A DNA stretch of 64,000 nt from Kibdelosporangium sp. MJ126-NF4 (GCF_000826545.1 NZ_CDME01000002.1:1621187-1685186); one strand, 5' to 3'. Shown: positions 1 through 8,562, numbered from the stretch's first letter. A program made the numbers and translations. The notes: generated by a model not told the origin, from the sequence alone.

Positions 1-905
1 ACCGTCTGGGCGGCGAGGGCCAGCCCGATACCCAGCTCGTCGTAGCCACGGCTGATGCCGAAATGCACGGTCATCACGAACAGTTGCCCGTAGAAGCCGA
101 AGTTGAGCAGCAGGCCGACTGTCGCCGCGCCACCGAGGTCCCTGTCAGCGAGTAGGGCGCGAGGTAGCACGGGCGCTCGACTGCGACGATCGATCTGTCC
201 GAAGAGGACAAGGACCGCGACGCCGACGGCCAGCGTGAGCCAGCCGCTCAGCGTCCGGAAGTTGCCTTCCACCAACGCCAACGCGACCCCGGCGAGTCCA
301 GCGGCGCCCAGCACCTGGCGTCCCACCGCGATCTGCCGCTCCGGTCGTGGTGGGGACGGCACGGCACGAGTGAGAAGGACGAGCCCTGCTGCGGTGACCG
401 GAAGGTGCGCCAGGAAAACCGACTGCCAGCCCAGTCCGCCCCCGAGCGTTCCGCCAACCAACGGTCCTGCCGCGGCGGCCAGGCCGCCGACTCCGCCCCA
501 CACACCCAGAGCTGCGGACCGCTTGCGCGCGTTGGGGTATGCCGCGTGCAGCATGGCGAGCGAGGATGGTACGACAATGGCGGCTGCGGCGCCTTGGCAC
601 AGTCGCGCGATGATGAGAACACTGAACTGCCCAGCCAGACTCGCGGTGGTCGCGGCCAAGGCGAAGAACACCTGACCTACCGCGAACACACGCACCGCGC
701 CCCAGCGATCTCCCAACGAGCCACCGAGGAGCATGAGGGCCGCGAACACCAGCGTGTAGCTGATCGGTACCCAGCGCAACTCGACGCCCGCAATCGCCAG
801 GTCGGCGCCGATCGCTGGTAGGACAACAGTGACCGCTGTGGTATCCAGCACGGCTACGCCCAAACCGATGCTGGCAGCCGCGAGTGACGCTGTTTCGCTG
901 CGCAC
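1..905 (-). CDS. MFS drug-resistance transporter (DHA2-like), 3' end cut by the window
   Basis: The reading frame begins at a GTG (905) and runs off the left edge without a stop, so about 301 residues of the N-terminal part are visible. The translation shows successive hydrophobic helices and the classic MFS loop 2-3 signature after helix 2 (GGSLGDRWGA), with an aspartate in helix 1 (LDTT) typical of DHA2 proton-coupled exporters. The start lies 2 nt after the stop of the carbamoyltransferase-like gene, so the two are surely co-transcribed. An exporter at the end of a ThiF-carbamoyltransferase operon suggests efflux of a small product made by those enzymes; that role is inferred. No ATG is available in this frame near the start. 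Confidence 0.85.
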   Translation of the reverse strand, partial: MRSETASLAAASIGLGVAVLDTTAVTVVLPAIGADLAIAGVELRWVPISYTLVFAALMLLGGSLGDRWGAVRVFAVGQVFFALAATTASLAGQFSVLIIARLCQGAAAAIVVPSSLAMLHAAYPNARKRSAALGVWGGVGGLAAAAGPLVGGTLGGGLGWQSVFLAHLPVTAAGLVLLTRAVPSPPRPERQIAVGRQVLGAAGLAGVALALVEGNFRTLSGWLTLAVGVAVLVLFGQIDRRSRAPVLPRALLADRDLGGAATVGLLLNFGFYGQLFVMTVHFGISRGYDELGIGLALAAQT

Positions 906-907
906 GC

Positions 908-1849
908 TCAGTCGCCGAGCATCAGGTCGAGCAGAGCCATCCGTACGAGCACTCCGTTGGTCGCGGCGGTCCAGTATCCATTGTGCTCAGTGTCGTCGAC
1001 GTCCTGACAGAGCTCGTCGTGGCGGGGAAGCGGGTGCAGCACGAGGAGACGGTCATGACCGTAAGTGCGGAGCAGTCGCAGATCCACCAGGTAGTCCGGT
1101 GGGGTGGGCGGTGGCGCTTGTGGGGTTGTCACAGTGTCGGGCTGCACCACTGGCTGCACGTACAGCACGTCGACCTCGCTCAGCACGTCACGCGTTCGGG
1201 GTGCCCGAACAGGCGTGACGCCCACACCTGCGAGGTAGGCCAGCACGTCGGGATGTGGCTGCATCTCCGGTGGAGCGACGAAGCTGACCTGGCAGTCAAA
1301 AAGGCTCAGTCCCAGAAGCAACGAGTTGGCGGTGCGCATGCGCATGTCGCCCATCAGCAGCACGCGCAAACCGTCCAGCCGACCGAAACGCAGGCGCATG
1401 GTGTACAGGTCGACCATGGCCTGAGTCGGGTGTTCGCCCGCACCGTCCCCGGCATTGATCACCGGGATCGCCGACCAGGCCGCCACCCGTGCCGGGACTC
1501 CGCGTTCACCATGCCGTAACACGAGGACGTCGCCGTAACCGACGAGCATCCGAGCCACGTCATCAAGGGACTCCCGCGCGAAGTCCGCGGCACGGGTGAT
1601 CTCCGGGTCGACGAACCCGATGGTCTGGCCGCCCAGACGCGCGATCGCCGACTCGTGTGCCAGACGAGTACGGGTACTGCGCTGGTAGAACGCGGTCACC
1701 ATGATCCGGCCGGTCAGCCTGCTGTTCAGGCACAGCCGATCCATGGCGGCCAGTTCGTCCGCGCGGGCGAACAGCATCTCCAGGTCCGAGCGCTGATATT
1801 GGCACAGGGACAACACATGCCCGCCTCGGAACACGTTGTTCACGCCCAC
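908..1849 (-). CDS. aspartate-carbamoyltransferase-like enzyme
   Basis: 313 residues, the usual size of an ATCase catalytic chain. It carries the carbamoyl-phosphate signature STRTR (near residue 52), the HPTQ motif, and HPLPR followed by HDE in the C-terminal half, as in PyrB. The family transfers a carbamoyl group from carbamoyl phosphate to an amine, normally aspartate. The aromatic stretch after the PLPR motif differs from housekeeping PyrB (YWTAA where YFRQ-like residues are usual), so another amine acceptor is possible. The GTG start (1849) overlaps the end of the ThiF-like gene (stop 1840-1842), and the MFS gene follows 2 nt downstream. Lying in an E1-like/exporter cassette rather than a pyr operon suggests a specialised role. 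Substrate unknown. Confidence 0.85.
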   Translation of the reverse strand: MGVNNVFRGGHVLSLCQYQRSDLEMLFARADELAAMDRLCLNSRLTGRIMVTAFYQRSTRTRLAHESAIARLGGQTIGFVDPEITRAADFARESLDDVARMLVGYGDVLVLRHGERGVPARVAAWSAIPVINAGDGAGEHPTQAMVDLYTMRLRFGRLDGLRVLLMGDMRMRTANSLLLGLSLFDCQVSFVAPPEMQPHPDVLAYLAGVGVTPVRAPRTRDVLSEVDVLYVQPVVQPDTVTTPQAPPPTPPDYLVDLRLLRTYGHDRLLVLHPLPRHDELCQDVDDTEHNGYWTAATNGVLVRMALLDLMLGD

Positions 1850-2709
1850 GCTGCCCGCTGAACGATCTTCGCGGTCCAGTTCAACACATCGAACATCGCG
1901 TAACCGGGTTGCGCGGGCAGCCGCGTCCGCCCTGGCAGGTCGACGATCTCGGCAAGGAGCCGGGAGCAGATCAGGCCCTCGGCCACCGGTGGCATCCCGC
2001 CGAGGATGGGCATGGTGCCCTTGTCCAGGAACCAGTGGTCGAGCGTCTGAGCGCTCGGGAACGTGGGCAGTTCCGGACATATCCGCTCGATCAGCCGACG
2101 GGTCACCTCCGGCGTGATCGCCGTGTCCTCCGGCAGGCCGTACACCTCCTCGATCGGCATTGATTCCTTGGTGTACGTGAACAGGAAGACACGGTTCCCG
2201 ACAACCGGGACGTTGAACATGAACCTGCAGTCCGGCGCCGCCCGGAACGCGCGATGCAGCGCGTACCGATTGGCGATCTGGAAGAACTCCAACTGGTCCA
2301 TCACCACAGTGCAACCGTCGACGAAGTCGGCGGCGTTCGCCGCGGTGATCCCTTCCGAGTACACGTCGATCTCGATATCGCGGCTCAGCGCGAAGGCCAG
2401 ATCAGCGACAACCGCGGCCTTGGAACGGCCGACTGTGTCCATGGACGCGCCGGTCTGCCGATGGATGTTGGAGACCTCGAACAGCTCCGGGTCGGCCACT
2501 TTCAGTTTCCGGACGCCCATTCTGGCCAACCGCACGGCGACGGCGCCACCGGAGCCACCACATCCGGCGACGCCCACCACCGTGTCCCGCAACGTTTCCT
2601 GCCGTCGGCGCTGCTCGTCGTCCTCGTCGGCGAACCAGCCCAGATTGCGGTGAACTCGTTGCCAGTAGAGTTGGTCGTCGTAGGGCCCTTGCAAGCGTGC
2701 ACGTTGCAT
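1840..2709 (-). CDS. ThiF/MoeB/E1-like adenylyltransferase
   Basis: 289 residues with a Rossmann nucleotide-binding fold: an N-terminal RVHRNLGWF segment like the arginine-bearing helix of MoeB/ThiF, GCGGSGG glycine loop near residue 52, acidic strand end and the NIHRQT motif (N-x-x-RQ) near residue 82. The family activates a C-terminal carboxylate as an acyl-adenylate, for example on ubiquitin-like sulphur carriers or on the microcin C peptide by MccB. No CxxC zinc pairs of MoeB are evident. The ATG at 2709 was chosen because GGAG lies 7 nt upstream and earlier in-frame codons encode non-family sequence. It is first gene of the operon with the carbamoyltransferase and exporter. The substrate is not identifiable; no ubiquitin-like partner is seen nearby. 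Confidence 0.85.
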   Translation of the reverse strand: MQRARLQGPYDDQLYWQRVHRNLGWFADEDDEQRRRQETLRDTVVGVAGCGGSGGAVAVRLARMGVRKLKVADPELFEVSNIHRQTGASMDTVGRSKAAVVADLAFALSRDIEIDVYSEGITAANAADFVDGCTVVMDQLEFFQIANRYALHRAFRAAPDCRFMFNVPVVGNRVFLFTYTKESMPIEEVYGLPEDTAITPEVTRRLIERICPELPTFPSAQTLDHWFLDKGTMPILGGMPPVAEGLICSRLLAEIVDLPGRTRLPAQPGYAMFDVLNWTAKIVQRAAWA

Positions 2710-2957
2710 TGCGCTACTCCAAGATGAACTGGTCACGATCAAGAACGCAGTCGAGCGGAAAGTACTAGGCCTGACCACCACCTGAACAGGCTGCTGATCG
2801 ATGCCCCCGGAAGTTTGCTCCGTCCGACACAGCGGCGCTTGATCCCATTGCCAGACAGTGAATTCCCTGACTTTGTGGCGGCCGTATCTCGCTGCGGTGT
2901 GCCACAAACGCTGCTGGAATCGCTTCCATCATTGCTGGAACAGTGTGTTCGTTCCGT

Positions 2958-3074
2958 GTGGGTGTGATCGGCTGGGGCCTCAACGACAAGGGCCAGCTCG
3001 ACATCCCGGCGGGCGCGCAGTACGGGGCCAGTGCCATCACGATGGGCTACGGCCTCTGCCTGGCCATCGTCTGA
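2958..3074 (+). pseudogene. RCC1-repeat gene remnant
   Basis: A short in-frame stretch of about 38 codons ending in TGA (3072) reads like the last blade of an RCC1/BNR-type beta-propeller: the segment GWGLNDKGQLDIPAG followed by an aliphatic, glycine-rich tail. Upstream in the same frame the resemblance stops and no promoter, ribosome binding site or longer ORF is present. I take it as the 3' remnant of a deleted gene, which would mark an old rearrangement at the left border of the cluster. Based on one repeat read by eye. Confidence 0.45.
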
Positions 3075-3091
3075 GCGGCACCTGACCGCGG

Positions 3092-3700
3092 CTATCTCTC
3101 GCAAGTGGACGCGTTGGGCGAGTACGGCTTGCCCGGCAACGGGATTCCCGTCAGTGTCGGTGTGTCCTTCCGGGACACCAGCCGTCGCAACGCGGCCAGC
3201 ACCACGTCACCGAGCACCAGCGTGAGCACCCGCGCCTCGGTGTCGTCCGGATCCGTGTCGATCCGCGCCAGTTCCGCCACCACTGTGGCACAGCGTTCCA
3301 GCATCCCCGCCAGGTCGGACCGGCCCAGTTCGTGGAGTGCCGCGACGGCGGCGACCAGAGTACGCCCGGGATCATCGTCGAGATCGGCGTGCCATTCGCT
3401 GGCCGCGAGCACTTCCTTCACGTGTTGCTCCGCCGCGGGCCACGCGTCGCCCGGCGCCTGGGTCGCGTGTTCCCCCTGCTCCCAGGGCATCGCGGCGAAC
3501 ACGTACTTCACCGCGGCGATGGACAGCCCGCCCACCTCGGTCAGCACCTTGATCATCCGCAGTCTGCGGATGTGCTCGTCGCCGTAGCGTGCCTGGTTGG
3601 GGCTGGTCCGCTCGCCTTGCGGCAGCAGGCCTTCCCGCAGGTAGTACTTGATCGTCGGGATGGACACCCCGGTCCGCAGGCCCAGTTCCGCGACGCGCAT
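3092..3700 (-). CDS. MerR-family transcriptional regulator
   Basis: About 202 residues from the ATG at 3700. The N-terminus is a winged-helix MerR domain (MRVAELGLRTGVSIPTIKYY, then REGLLP and a second helix ending in RRLRMIKVL), followed by a predicted dimerisation helix and an acidic alpha-helical C-terminal region of unknown ligand. There is no cysteine cluster typical of metal sensors. An in-frame ATG at 3736 would add 12 residues; neither start has a strong ribosome binding site. The gene is divergent from the E3-E7 operon, with only about 160 bp between them, so autoregulation and control of that operon is the simplest inference. Confidence 0.85.
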   Translation of the reverse strand: MRVAELGLRTGVSIPTIKYYLREGLLPQGERTSPNQARYGDEHIRRLRMIKVLTEVGGLSIAAVKYVFAAMPWEQGEHATQAPGDAWPAAEQHVKEVLAASEWHADLDDDPGRTLVAAVAALHELGRSDLAGMLERCATVVAELARIDTDPDDTEARVLTLVLGDVVLAALRRLVSRKDTPTLTGIPLPGKPYSPNASTCER

Positions 3701-3851
3701 CGTCCAACGGTTCCACGCGGGCGCGCGGCCCGACATCTTCGGGATTGCGAAACTCGTGGTCACGACCGGAGGTCGCGCAGTCCAGCACGCTCCGAGAAGA
3801 CATCCCGGCCGGCACACGGCACGTTGGAAACGACTATCCGGGGTTGGGACC

Positions 3852-3857
3852 AGGAGG
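3852..3857 (+). promoter_or_regulatory. Ribosome binding site selecting a TTG start for E3 copy A
   Basis: AGGAGG lies 5 nt before TTG (3863) but 14 nt before the in-frame ATG (3872). Starting at TTG also makes the N-terminus align without gaps with the second DUF1702 protein of the window (its ATG at 49805), where the shared LG..RR....TPS motif begins at residue 5. This favours TTG as the true start. Confidence 0.6.
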
Positions 3858-3862
3858 AACCA

Positions 3863-4846
3863 TTGGCCAGCATGCTGGGTACGCTCCGGCGGAGGATCCT
3901 GACGCCGAGTATGTCCGAGACACACCTCGATGTGCGCGGATTCCCCGAGAAGAACGCGGAATCCCGTGCCCTGCTCGAATCCGCGGGCGGATCCTTCCTC
4001 ACCGGGTTCGGCTTCGCCGCCGAGGCCGGGTCGGTCGCGCAGATCGAACGGGACCTGGCGAAGGTCGACCGGCCGTTGCAGGGATTCGCGTACGAGGGCG
4101 CGGGGATGGCCTACGGCATCCGTGACGGACTACCGGTCGGACACCGCCACCACATCACAGACTTCCTTGCGGGCGAGGCGAAGCCGCACACCTACATGGT
4201 CTATGTCGGTGTGGGCTGGGCGCTGGCGAGGGTGCCGCGCTTCTGCTGGCCCGCGGTGACCAGCGGCGTGACCGATCCGCTGGCGCGCTGGCTCGTCCAC
4301 GACGGCTACGGCTTCCACCAGGCCTACTTCCAGACCGACAAGTACGTGTGCGGGCAGTTCCGCGAGGAGGACTTCGGCTGGCCTGCCGAGGGACCGAAGT
4401 GGTACTCCGCCCGCGCCATCGACCAGGGCATCGGGCGGGCCATGTGGTTCGTCGCCGGTACGGATGTCGCTCTGGTCAGCAACCTGATCCACAAGTTCGA
4501 CGCCCAACGCAGGCCGGATCTGTTCGCCGGTGTCGGCCTCGCCGCCACCTACGCCGGTGGCGCGGGCGAGGCGGAACTGCGCGAACTGGCCGAGCGGGCG
4601 GGCGTCTGCCGCCCACAGCTCGCCCAGGGCAGCGCGTTCGCCGCGTCCGCACGGGTCACGGCCGACCTGGTCACCCCGCACACGGAGCTGGCCAGCCGGA
4701 TCCTCTGCGGTGTCACGCCGCAGCAGGCCGACCACATCTGCCAGGAGACCAAGCCGGACGAGCCCGACGGCGACATCCCCGCCTTCGAGGTGTGGCGGCG
4801 GCGGATCGCCGAGGAACTCCTCGCCGCGGCACGGAGTCAGCGATGA
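3863..4846 (+). CDS. unbL: Enediyne biosynthesis protein E3/UnbL (DUF1702), copy A
   Basis: 327 residues. Family hallmarks are the N-terminal LGTLRRRILTPS motif, GFAYEGAGMAYGI near residue 80, DGYGFHQAYF near 145 and AIDQGIGRAMWF near 180, all shared with the second copy at 49805..50797. DUF1702/UnbL proteins belong to the minimal enediyne cassette (PKSE, E10, E3, E4, E5); their exact reaction was long unassigned, and they are thought to help convert the polyene made by the PKSE to the enediyne core. No membrane segment or signal peptide is seen. The stop overlaps the ATG of the P450 gene (ATGA), so E3 and E7 form one operon. Two E3 copies in one cluster is unusual. Confidence 0.85.
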   Translation: MASMLGTLRRRILTPSMSETHLDVRGFPEKNAESRALLESAGGSFLTGFGFAAEAGSVAQIERDLAKVDRPLQGFAYEGAGMAYGIRDGLPVGHRHHITDFLAGEAKPHTYMVYVGVGWALARVPRFCWPAVTSGVTDPLARWLVHDGYGFHQAYFQTDKYVCGQFREEDFGWPAEGPKWYSARAIDQGIGRAMWFVAGTDVALVSNLIHKFDAQRRPDLFAGVGLAATYAGGAGEAELRELAERAGVCRPQLAQGSAFAASARVTADLVTPHTELASRILCGVTPQQADHICQETKPDEPDGDIPAFEVWRRRIAEELLAAARSQR

Positions 4847-6216
4847 CCGCCACCAACCCGCGCGTCGACGGCCCGGTCGGCCGGATCCCGCCGGGCCCGC
4901 CGCGCAGGCAGACGCCTTTCCTGCTGGCCCAACTGATCCGCGACCGGCTCAGCCTGGTCAGCTCCGCCGCCGAGCAGTACGGCGACGCCGTGCGGATCGG
5001 GATCGGCCCCAAGACCCTGTACCTGTTCAACCATCCCGACCACGCCAAACACGTACTGGCCGACAACGCGGCCAACTACACCAAGGGCATCGGTCTGTTG
5101 CAGGCCAAGCGTGTCCTCGGGGACGGCCTGCTGACCAGTGAGGGCGAGCTGTGGCGTGCGCAGCGGCGGGTCATCCAGCCGGTGTTCCAGGCCAAGCGGC
5201 TGGCCGGCCAGGCCGAGGTGGTCGCGCAGGAGGCAGGCACCCTGATCGCACGGCTGCGGGCCAGGATCGGCCATGGGCCGGTCAACATCCTGCACGAGCT
5301 GACCGACCTGACTCTGCGGGTGCTCGGCCGGACACTGCTGGACGCCGACCTCGGCCGGTTCTCCTCGATGGGCCGCTCGTTCGAGGCCGTGCAGGACCAG
5401 GCGATGTTCGAGATGGTGTCGCTCAACATGGTGCCGACCTGGATCCCACTGCCCAAGCAGCTGCGGTTCCGCAAGGCGCGCAAGGACTTGCAGGGGACGG
5501 TGGAGGACCTGGTCCGCTACCGCGACACGCACCCGACCGACGGCGACGACGTGCTGTCCCGGATGATCGAGTCGACGAGAGGCGAGGCCGACCAGCGAGT
5601 CGGCCGCCGCCGGATGCGCGACGAGCTGATCACGTTGCTGCTCGCCGGGCACGAGACGACGGCGAGCACGCTCGGCTGGTCGTTCGTGCTCGCCGGGGCG
5701 AACCCGGAGGTGTGGGAGCGGCTGCACCACGAGGCCGTCGAGGTGCTCGGTGACCGGCCGCCGTGCTACGAGGACCTGCACCGGCTGACGTACACCAACA
5801 TGGTGCTGCAGGAGGCGGTCCGGCTGTACCCGCCGGTGTGGATCCTGACCCGGATCTCACGGCAGGCCGACGACATCGGCGGCTACCACGTGCCCGCCGG
5901 GTCCGACGTGCTGATCTGTCCGTACACCCTGCACCGGCACCCGGAGTACTGGCCGCAGCCCGAACGGTTCAACCCCGAACGGTTCGGCCGCGACCAGGTG
6001 TCGAACCGGCCGAGGTACGCCTACATCCCGTTCGGTGCCGGTCCACGGTTCTGTGTCGGCAACAACCTCGGTCTGCTGGAGGCCACGTTCGTGCTGGCGA
6101 TGGTCGCCCGAGACATGCGGCTGGCCCCGCTGCCCGACCACAAGGTCGTCGCCGAACCGATGTTGTCACTCCGGTTGCGCGGCGGGCTGCCCGTGACCGT
6201 GCACGCCGCCCGGTGA
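4843..6216 (+). CDS. Cytochrome P450, E7-type of enediyne clusters
   Basis: 457 residues with a complete P450 signature: I-helix LLLAGHETTAST near residue 265, ExxR in the K-helix (QEAVRLYPP), the PERF region and the haem loop FGAGPRFCVGNN with the cysteine ligand near residue 404. The sequence resembles the CYP102-domain-like, long-chain-hydroxylase-type P450s found as E7 in nine-membered enediyne clusters rather than the shorter CYP105/107 type, of which one occurs at 40840. Its start overlaps the E3 stop by four bases. It probably oxidises the nascent core; reductase partners are not encoded in the window. Confidence 0.9.
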   Translation: MTATNPRVDGPVGRIPPGPPRRQTPFLLAQLIRDRLSLVSSAAEQYGDAVRIGIGPKTLYLFNHPDHAKHVLADNAANYTKGIGLLQAKRVLGDGLLTSEGELWRAQRRVIQPVFQAKRLAGQAEVVAQEAGTLIARLRARIGHGPVNILHELTDLTLRVLGRTLLDADLGRFSSMGRSFEAVQDQAMFEMVSLNMVPTWIPLPKQLRFRKARKDLQGTVEDLVRYRDTHPTDGDDVLSRMIESTRGEADQRVGRRRMRDELITLLLAGHETTASTLGWSFVLAGANPEVWERLHHEAVEVLGDRPPCYEDLHRLTYTNMVLQEAVRLYPPVWILTRISRQADDIGGYHVPAGSDVLICPYTLHRHPEYWPQPERFNPERFGRDQVSNRPRYAYIPFGAGPRFCVGNNLGLLEATFVLAMVARDMRLAPLPDHKVVAEPMLSLRLRGGLPVTVHAAR

Positions 6217-6259
6217 TCCGGACGTCACGATCCCCCCACTCACGCGAAGAGGCACGACG

Positions 6260-7309
6260 GTGATTCTCGGCAAAGCGCTGCGCAGGTCACTGGAGCAGGT
6301 CCGGTACGTCACCCCGGTGAAGTTCTGGTCGTCCGGCGGGCTGACCCGCTCGGTGTACCGGGACGTCGAAGGGAACTTCGGCATGCTGGCCCCGCCGGTG
6401 GCACTGCACTCCCCCGCCCCCGAGGTGATGGCCGCGAGCTGGCTGCTGCTGCGGGAGACCATGGTCGCCAGCTGGCGCGCGTCCCGGACGGCCAAAGAGG
6501 TCGTGGCCAGTGCCGTGTCGGTGAACAACACGTGCCCGTACTGCGTTGCCGTGCACGGCGCGACGCTCAACGGCCTGCTGCGTGATCCCACCGCGTTGGC
6601 CATCGCGGAGAACCGTTTCGAGGACATCCCGGATCCGGACCTGCTCGCGATCGGCACCTGGGTGCGCACCGGCACAAGCCCGCAGGAGCCGCCGTTGCCG
6701 CCCGAGCAGGCTCCGGAGCTGATCGGCGTCGCCGTGACGTTCGAGTACTACAACCGGATGGTGAACGTCTTCCTGGACGAGTCGCCACTGCCGTCACACG
6801 TGCCCAACCGGATGCACGGGACCATGCTGCGGCTGCTCAGCGTCCTCATGCGAGGCCCGGCCTCCCGGCACCACGAGCCTGGTGCCTCACTGGCCCTGCT
6901 GCCCGGCCCGGTATCGGATCCAGGCGGGTTCGACTGGGCTGCGGGCGCGCCGCACATCGCGGAGGCGTTCAGGCGTGCCACAGCCGTCATCACCGCCGCG
7001 GGAGAACGTTCGGTGCCTATTGCCGTGCGGCGCCTGGTGACCGAGCGGCTCGCGCGCTGGAACGGCGAACCCATGGGACTCACCCGGGAATGGCTGACCG
7101 ACGCCGAGGGCGCACTGACGCCGGAGGACCGCCCCGTTGGCCGCGTCGCGCTGCTCACGGCATTCGCCTCACACCAGGTGGGGCAGCCGGACATCGACGC
7201 GTTCAAGCGCGTCCACGCGGACGACAGCACGCTGGTCGAGGTCGCGGCGTGGGCCGGGCTCGCCGCCGCGCTGCACCGGCTCGTCCCCATCGCCGCGTCC
7301 TATCGGTGA
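6260..7309 (+). CDS. AhpD/carboxymuconolactone-decarboxylase-fold protein, copy A
   Basis: 349 residues from a GTG start, 43 bp after the P450. The central motif TCPYCVAVHG (residues about 92-101) is the CxxC...H site of AhpD-like proteins, which in some members is a redox-active dithiol. A second conserved stretch, YYNRMVNVFLDESPLP, is nearly repeated in the paralogue at 56068..57153. The family name covers decarboxylases, peroxidase partners and proteins of unknown reaction, so function here is open; a thiol redox or protective role against the reactive enediyne is a possibility. It is the third gene of the E3-E7 operon. Confidence 0.75.
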   Translation: MILGKALRRSLEQVRYVTPVKFWSSGGLTRSVYRDVEGNFGMLAPPVALHSPAPEVMAASWLLLRETMVASWRASRTAKEVVASAVSVNNTCPYCVAVHGATLNGLLRDPTALAIAENRFEDIPDPDLLAIGTWVRTGTSPQEPPLPPEQAPELIGVAVTFEYYNRMVNVFLDESPLPSHVPNRMHGTMLRLLSVLMRGPASRHHEPGASLALLPGPVSDPGGFDWAAGAPHIAEAFRRATAVITAAGERSVPIAVRRLVTERLARWNGEPMGLTREWLTDAEGALTPEDRPVGRVALLTAFASHQVGQPDIDAFKRVHADDSTLVEVAAWAGLAAALHRLVPIAASYR

Positions 7310-7705
7310 CCGGCGCCGTCGGCATATTCCGCACCGATTGTTCCCAATTCAAGTTGTCCCGCCGGAATTCCGGCGCAGACGCGGGAACAACCGCAAAGAT
7401 ACACCCCTGACAGCGCTCTCACTTCTTCGTTGTTGCCCGGTTAGAGCAATCGGATGGATGTCCGTCGATAAATATCTCGCTATCGTTGCTTTCAGCGAAG
7501 GCAGAACGAGCCGGACAATCCGCGAGGCCACCGACTTCGACACCGCATGCGCACGGTGCACCGGACGAACGGGAGCAGCTGCCGGGCTGACACAGCTGCT
7601 CCCTGGGCCTACCGCGTGTCAACAGCGCCGCCACTGTGGCGTGGCGGACAGGTGACCCGGCTTCATGAAATCGATCTTTCCGCAGCCGCTCACGGAGGCG
7701 TTTGC
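7310..7705 (+). other. Intergenic region upstream of the AraC-type gene
   Basis: About 400 bp without a convincing gene. It is less GC-rich near 7400-7500 than the flanking genes and carries a 16-bp perfect palindrome at 7360-7375. Short frames in it have no ribosome binding site or family resemblance. It presumably holds the terminator of the E3-E7 operon and the promoter of the AraC regulator. Confidence 0.6.
7360..7375. promoter_or_regulatory. 16-bp perfect palindrome, candidate operator
   Basis: CGCCGGAATTCCGGCG reads identically on both strands with no loop, which suits a dimeric regulator better than a terminator. It is about 50 bp after the AhpD-like gene and 330 bp before the AraC-type start. 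Confidence 0.35.
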
Positions 7706-8494
7706 ATGTACGAACAAGTCGAACGAGCAATCCAGATGATGTGGCAACGATACGACGAAGCATTGACGCTGACCGATCTGGCAAGCGCCGCACTGTTAAG
7801 CAAGTTCCATTTTACCAGGGTCTTCCGTATGACTACCGGAACTTCACCTGGCCGTTTTCTTGCGGCCGTGCGGTTCTACCGCGCCAAGCACCTGCTGTTA
7901 CGGACGTCGCTGAGCATCACGGACATCTCCTACCGCGTCGGCTACAACAGCCTCGGCACGTTCACCACCCGGTTCGCCAAGAGCGTCGGGGTCGCACCCG
8001 GCCAGTACCGGCACCTCGCCAGGGCCGGGACCGGCCTGCTGCCGCCACCACGGCGGTCCGACGACCCCGCGCACTGCGGCACGGTGTTCGGCCGGGCGCA
8101 CCTGCCGCGGACCGACCGGCCGATCCGGATCTACGTCGCGGTGTTCTCCAGCCCGGTCCTGCAGGGCATCCCGGTGTCGTGCGACGTCATCGACTACTCG
8201 GACTACTACCTGTTGGACGCCGTCCCGCCCGGCGAGTGGTACGTGTGCGCGGCCGCGGTGGAGGCGGACAACTTCGACGTCCAGCCGTGGGACCGCAGGC
8301 CGGTGTTCGTCGGCTCCGGAGTGCCCGTGTCGGTGCGCGCGGGGGTCTCGAGCAAGGTCGACCTGGTCCTGCACCCGACCAGGCCGATCGACACACCGAT
8401 CCTGCTGGTCATTCCCGAACTGGACAGCTGCAGGCCGCCGGCTGGGGGCGGCGCCATCAAGGCAACCGTGCACTACCAGGCCCAAAGTCTGTAA
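7706..8494 (+). CDS. AraC-family regulator with two TTA codons, copy A
   Basis: 262 residues from the ATG at 7706, chosen because GGAGG sits 7 nt upstream. Two helix-turn-helix units are at the N-terminus: SKFHFTRVFRMTTGTSPGRF (residues about 32-51) and ITDISYRVGYNSLGTFTTRF (about 71-90), so the DNA-binding domain precedes a C-terminal domain of unknown ligand. Two in-frame TTA leucine codons (7796-7798 and 7898-7900) are rare in such DNA and point to translational control by the bldA-type leucyl-tRNA. It is paralogous to the minus-strand regulator at 50819..51730, sharing the layout and the SKFHF.R.F motif. Likely a pathway-level activator, comparable to the AraC regulators known from C-1027-type clusters. 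Confidence 0.88.
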   Translation: MYEQVERAIQMMWQRYDEALTLTDLASAALLSKFHFTRVFRMTTGTSPGRFLAAVRFYRAKHLLLRTSLSITDISYRVGYNSLGTFTTRFAKSVGVAPGQYRHLARAGTGLLPPPRRSDDPAHCGTVFGRAHLPRTDRPIRIYVAVFSSPVLQGIPVSCDVIDYSDYYLLDAVPPGEWYVCAAAVEADNFDVQPWDRRPVFVGSGVPVSVRAGVSSKVDLVLHPTRPIDTPILLVIPELDSCRPPAGGGAIKATVHYQAQSL

Positions 8495-8562
8495 GAACGC
8501 GGGCCTTTCCAAAGCTGGGGCTCTGACGACTGGGGCCGTGGGGACAACTGGACAACTGGATA

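Noticed and set aside
2765..2848. A 27-residue minus-strand frame upstream of the ThiF-like gene, considered as a MccA-like precursor peptide
   Set aside because: It has no usable ribosome binding site, ends in Ala rather than Asn and lacks any conserved core, so a peptide precursor is not supported.
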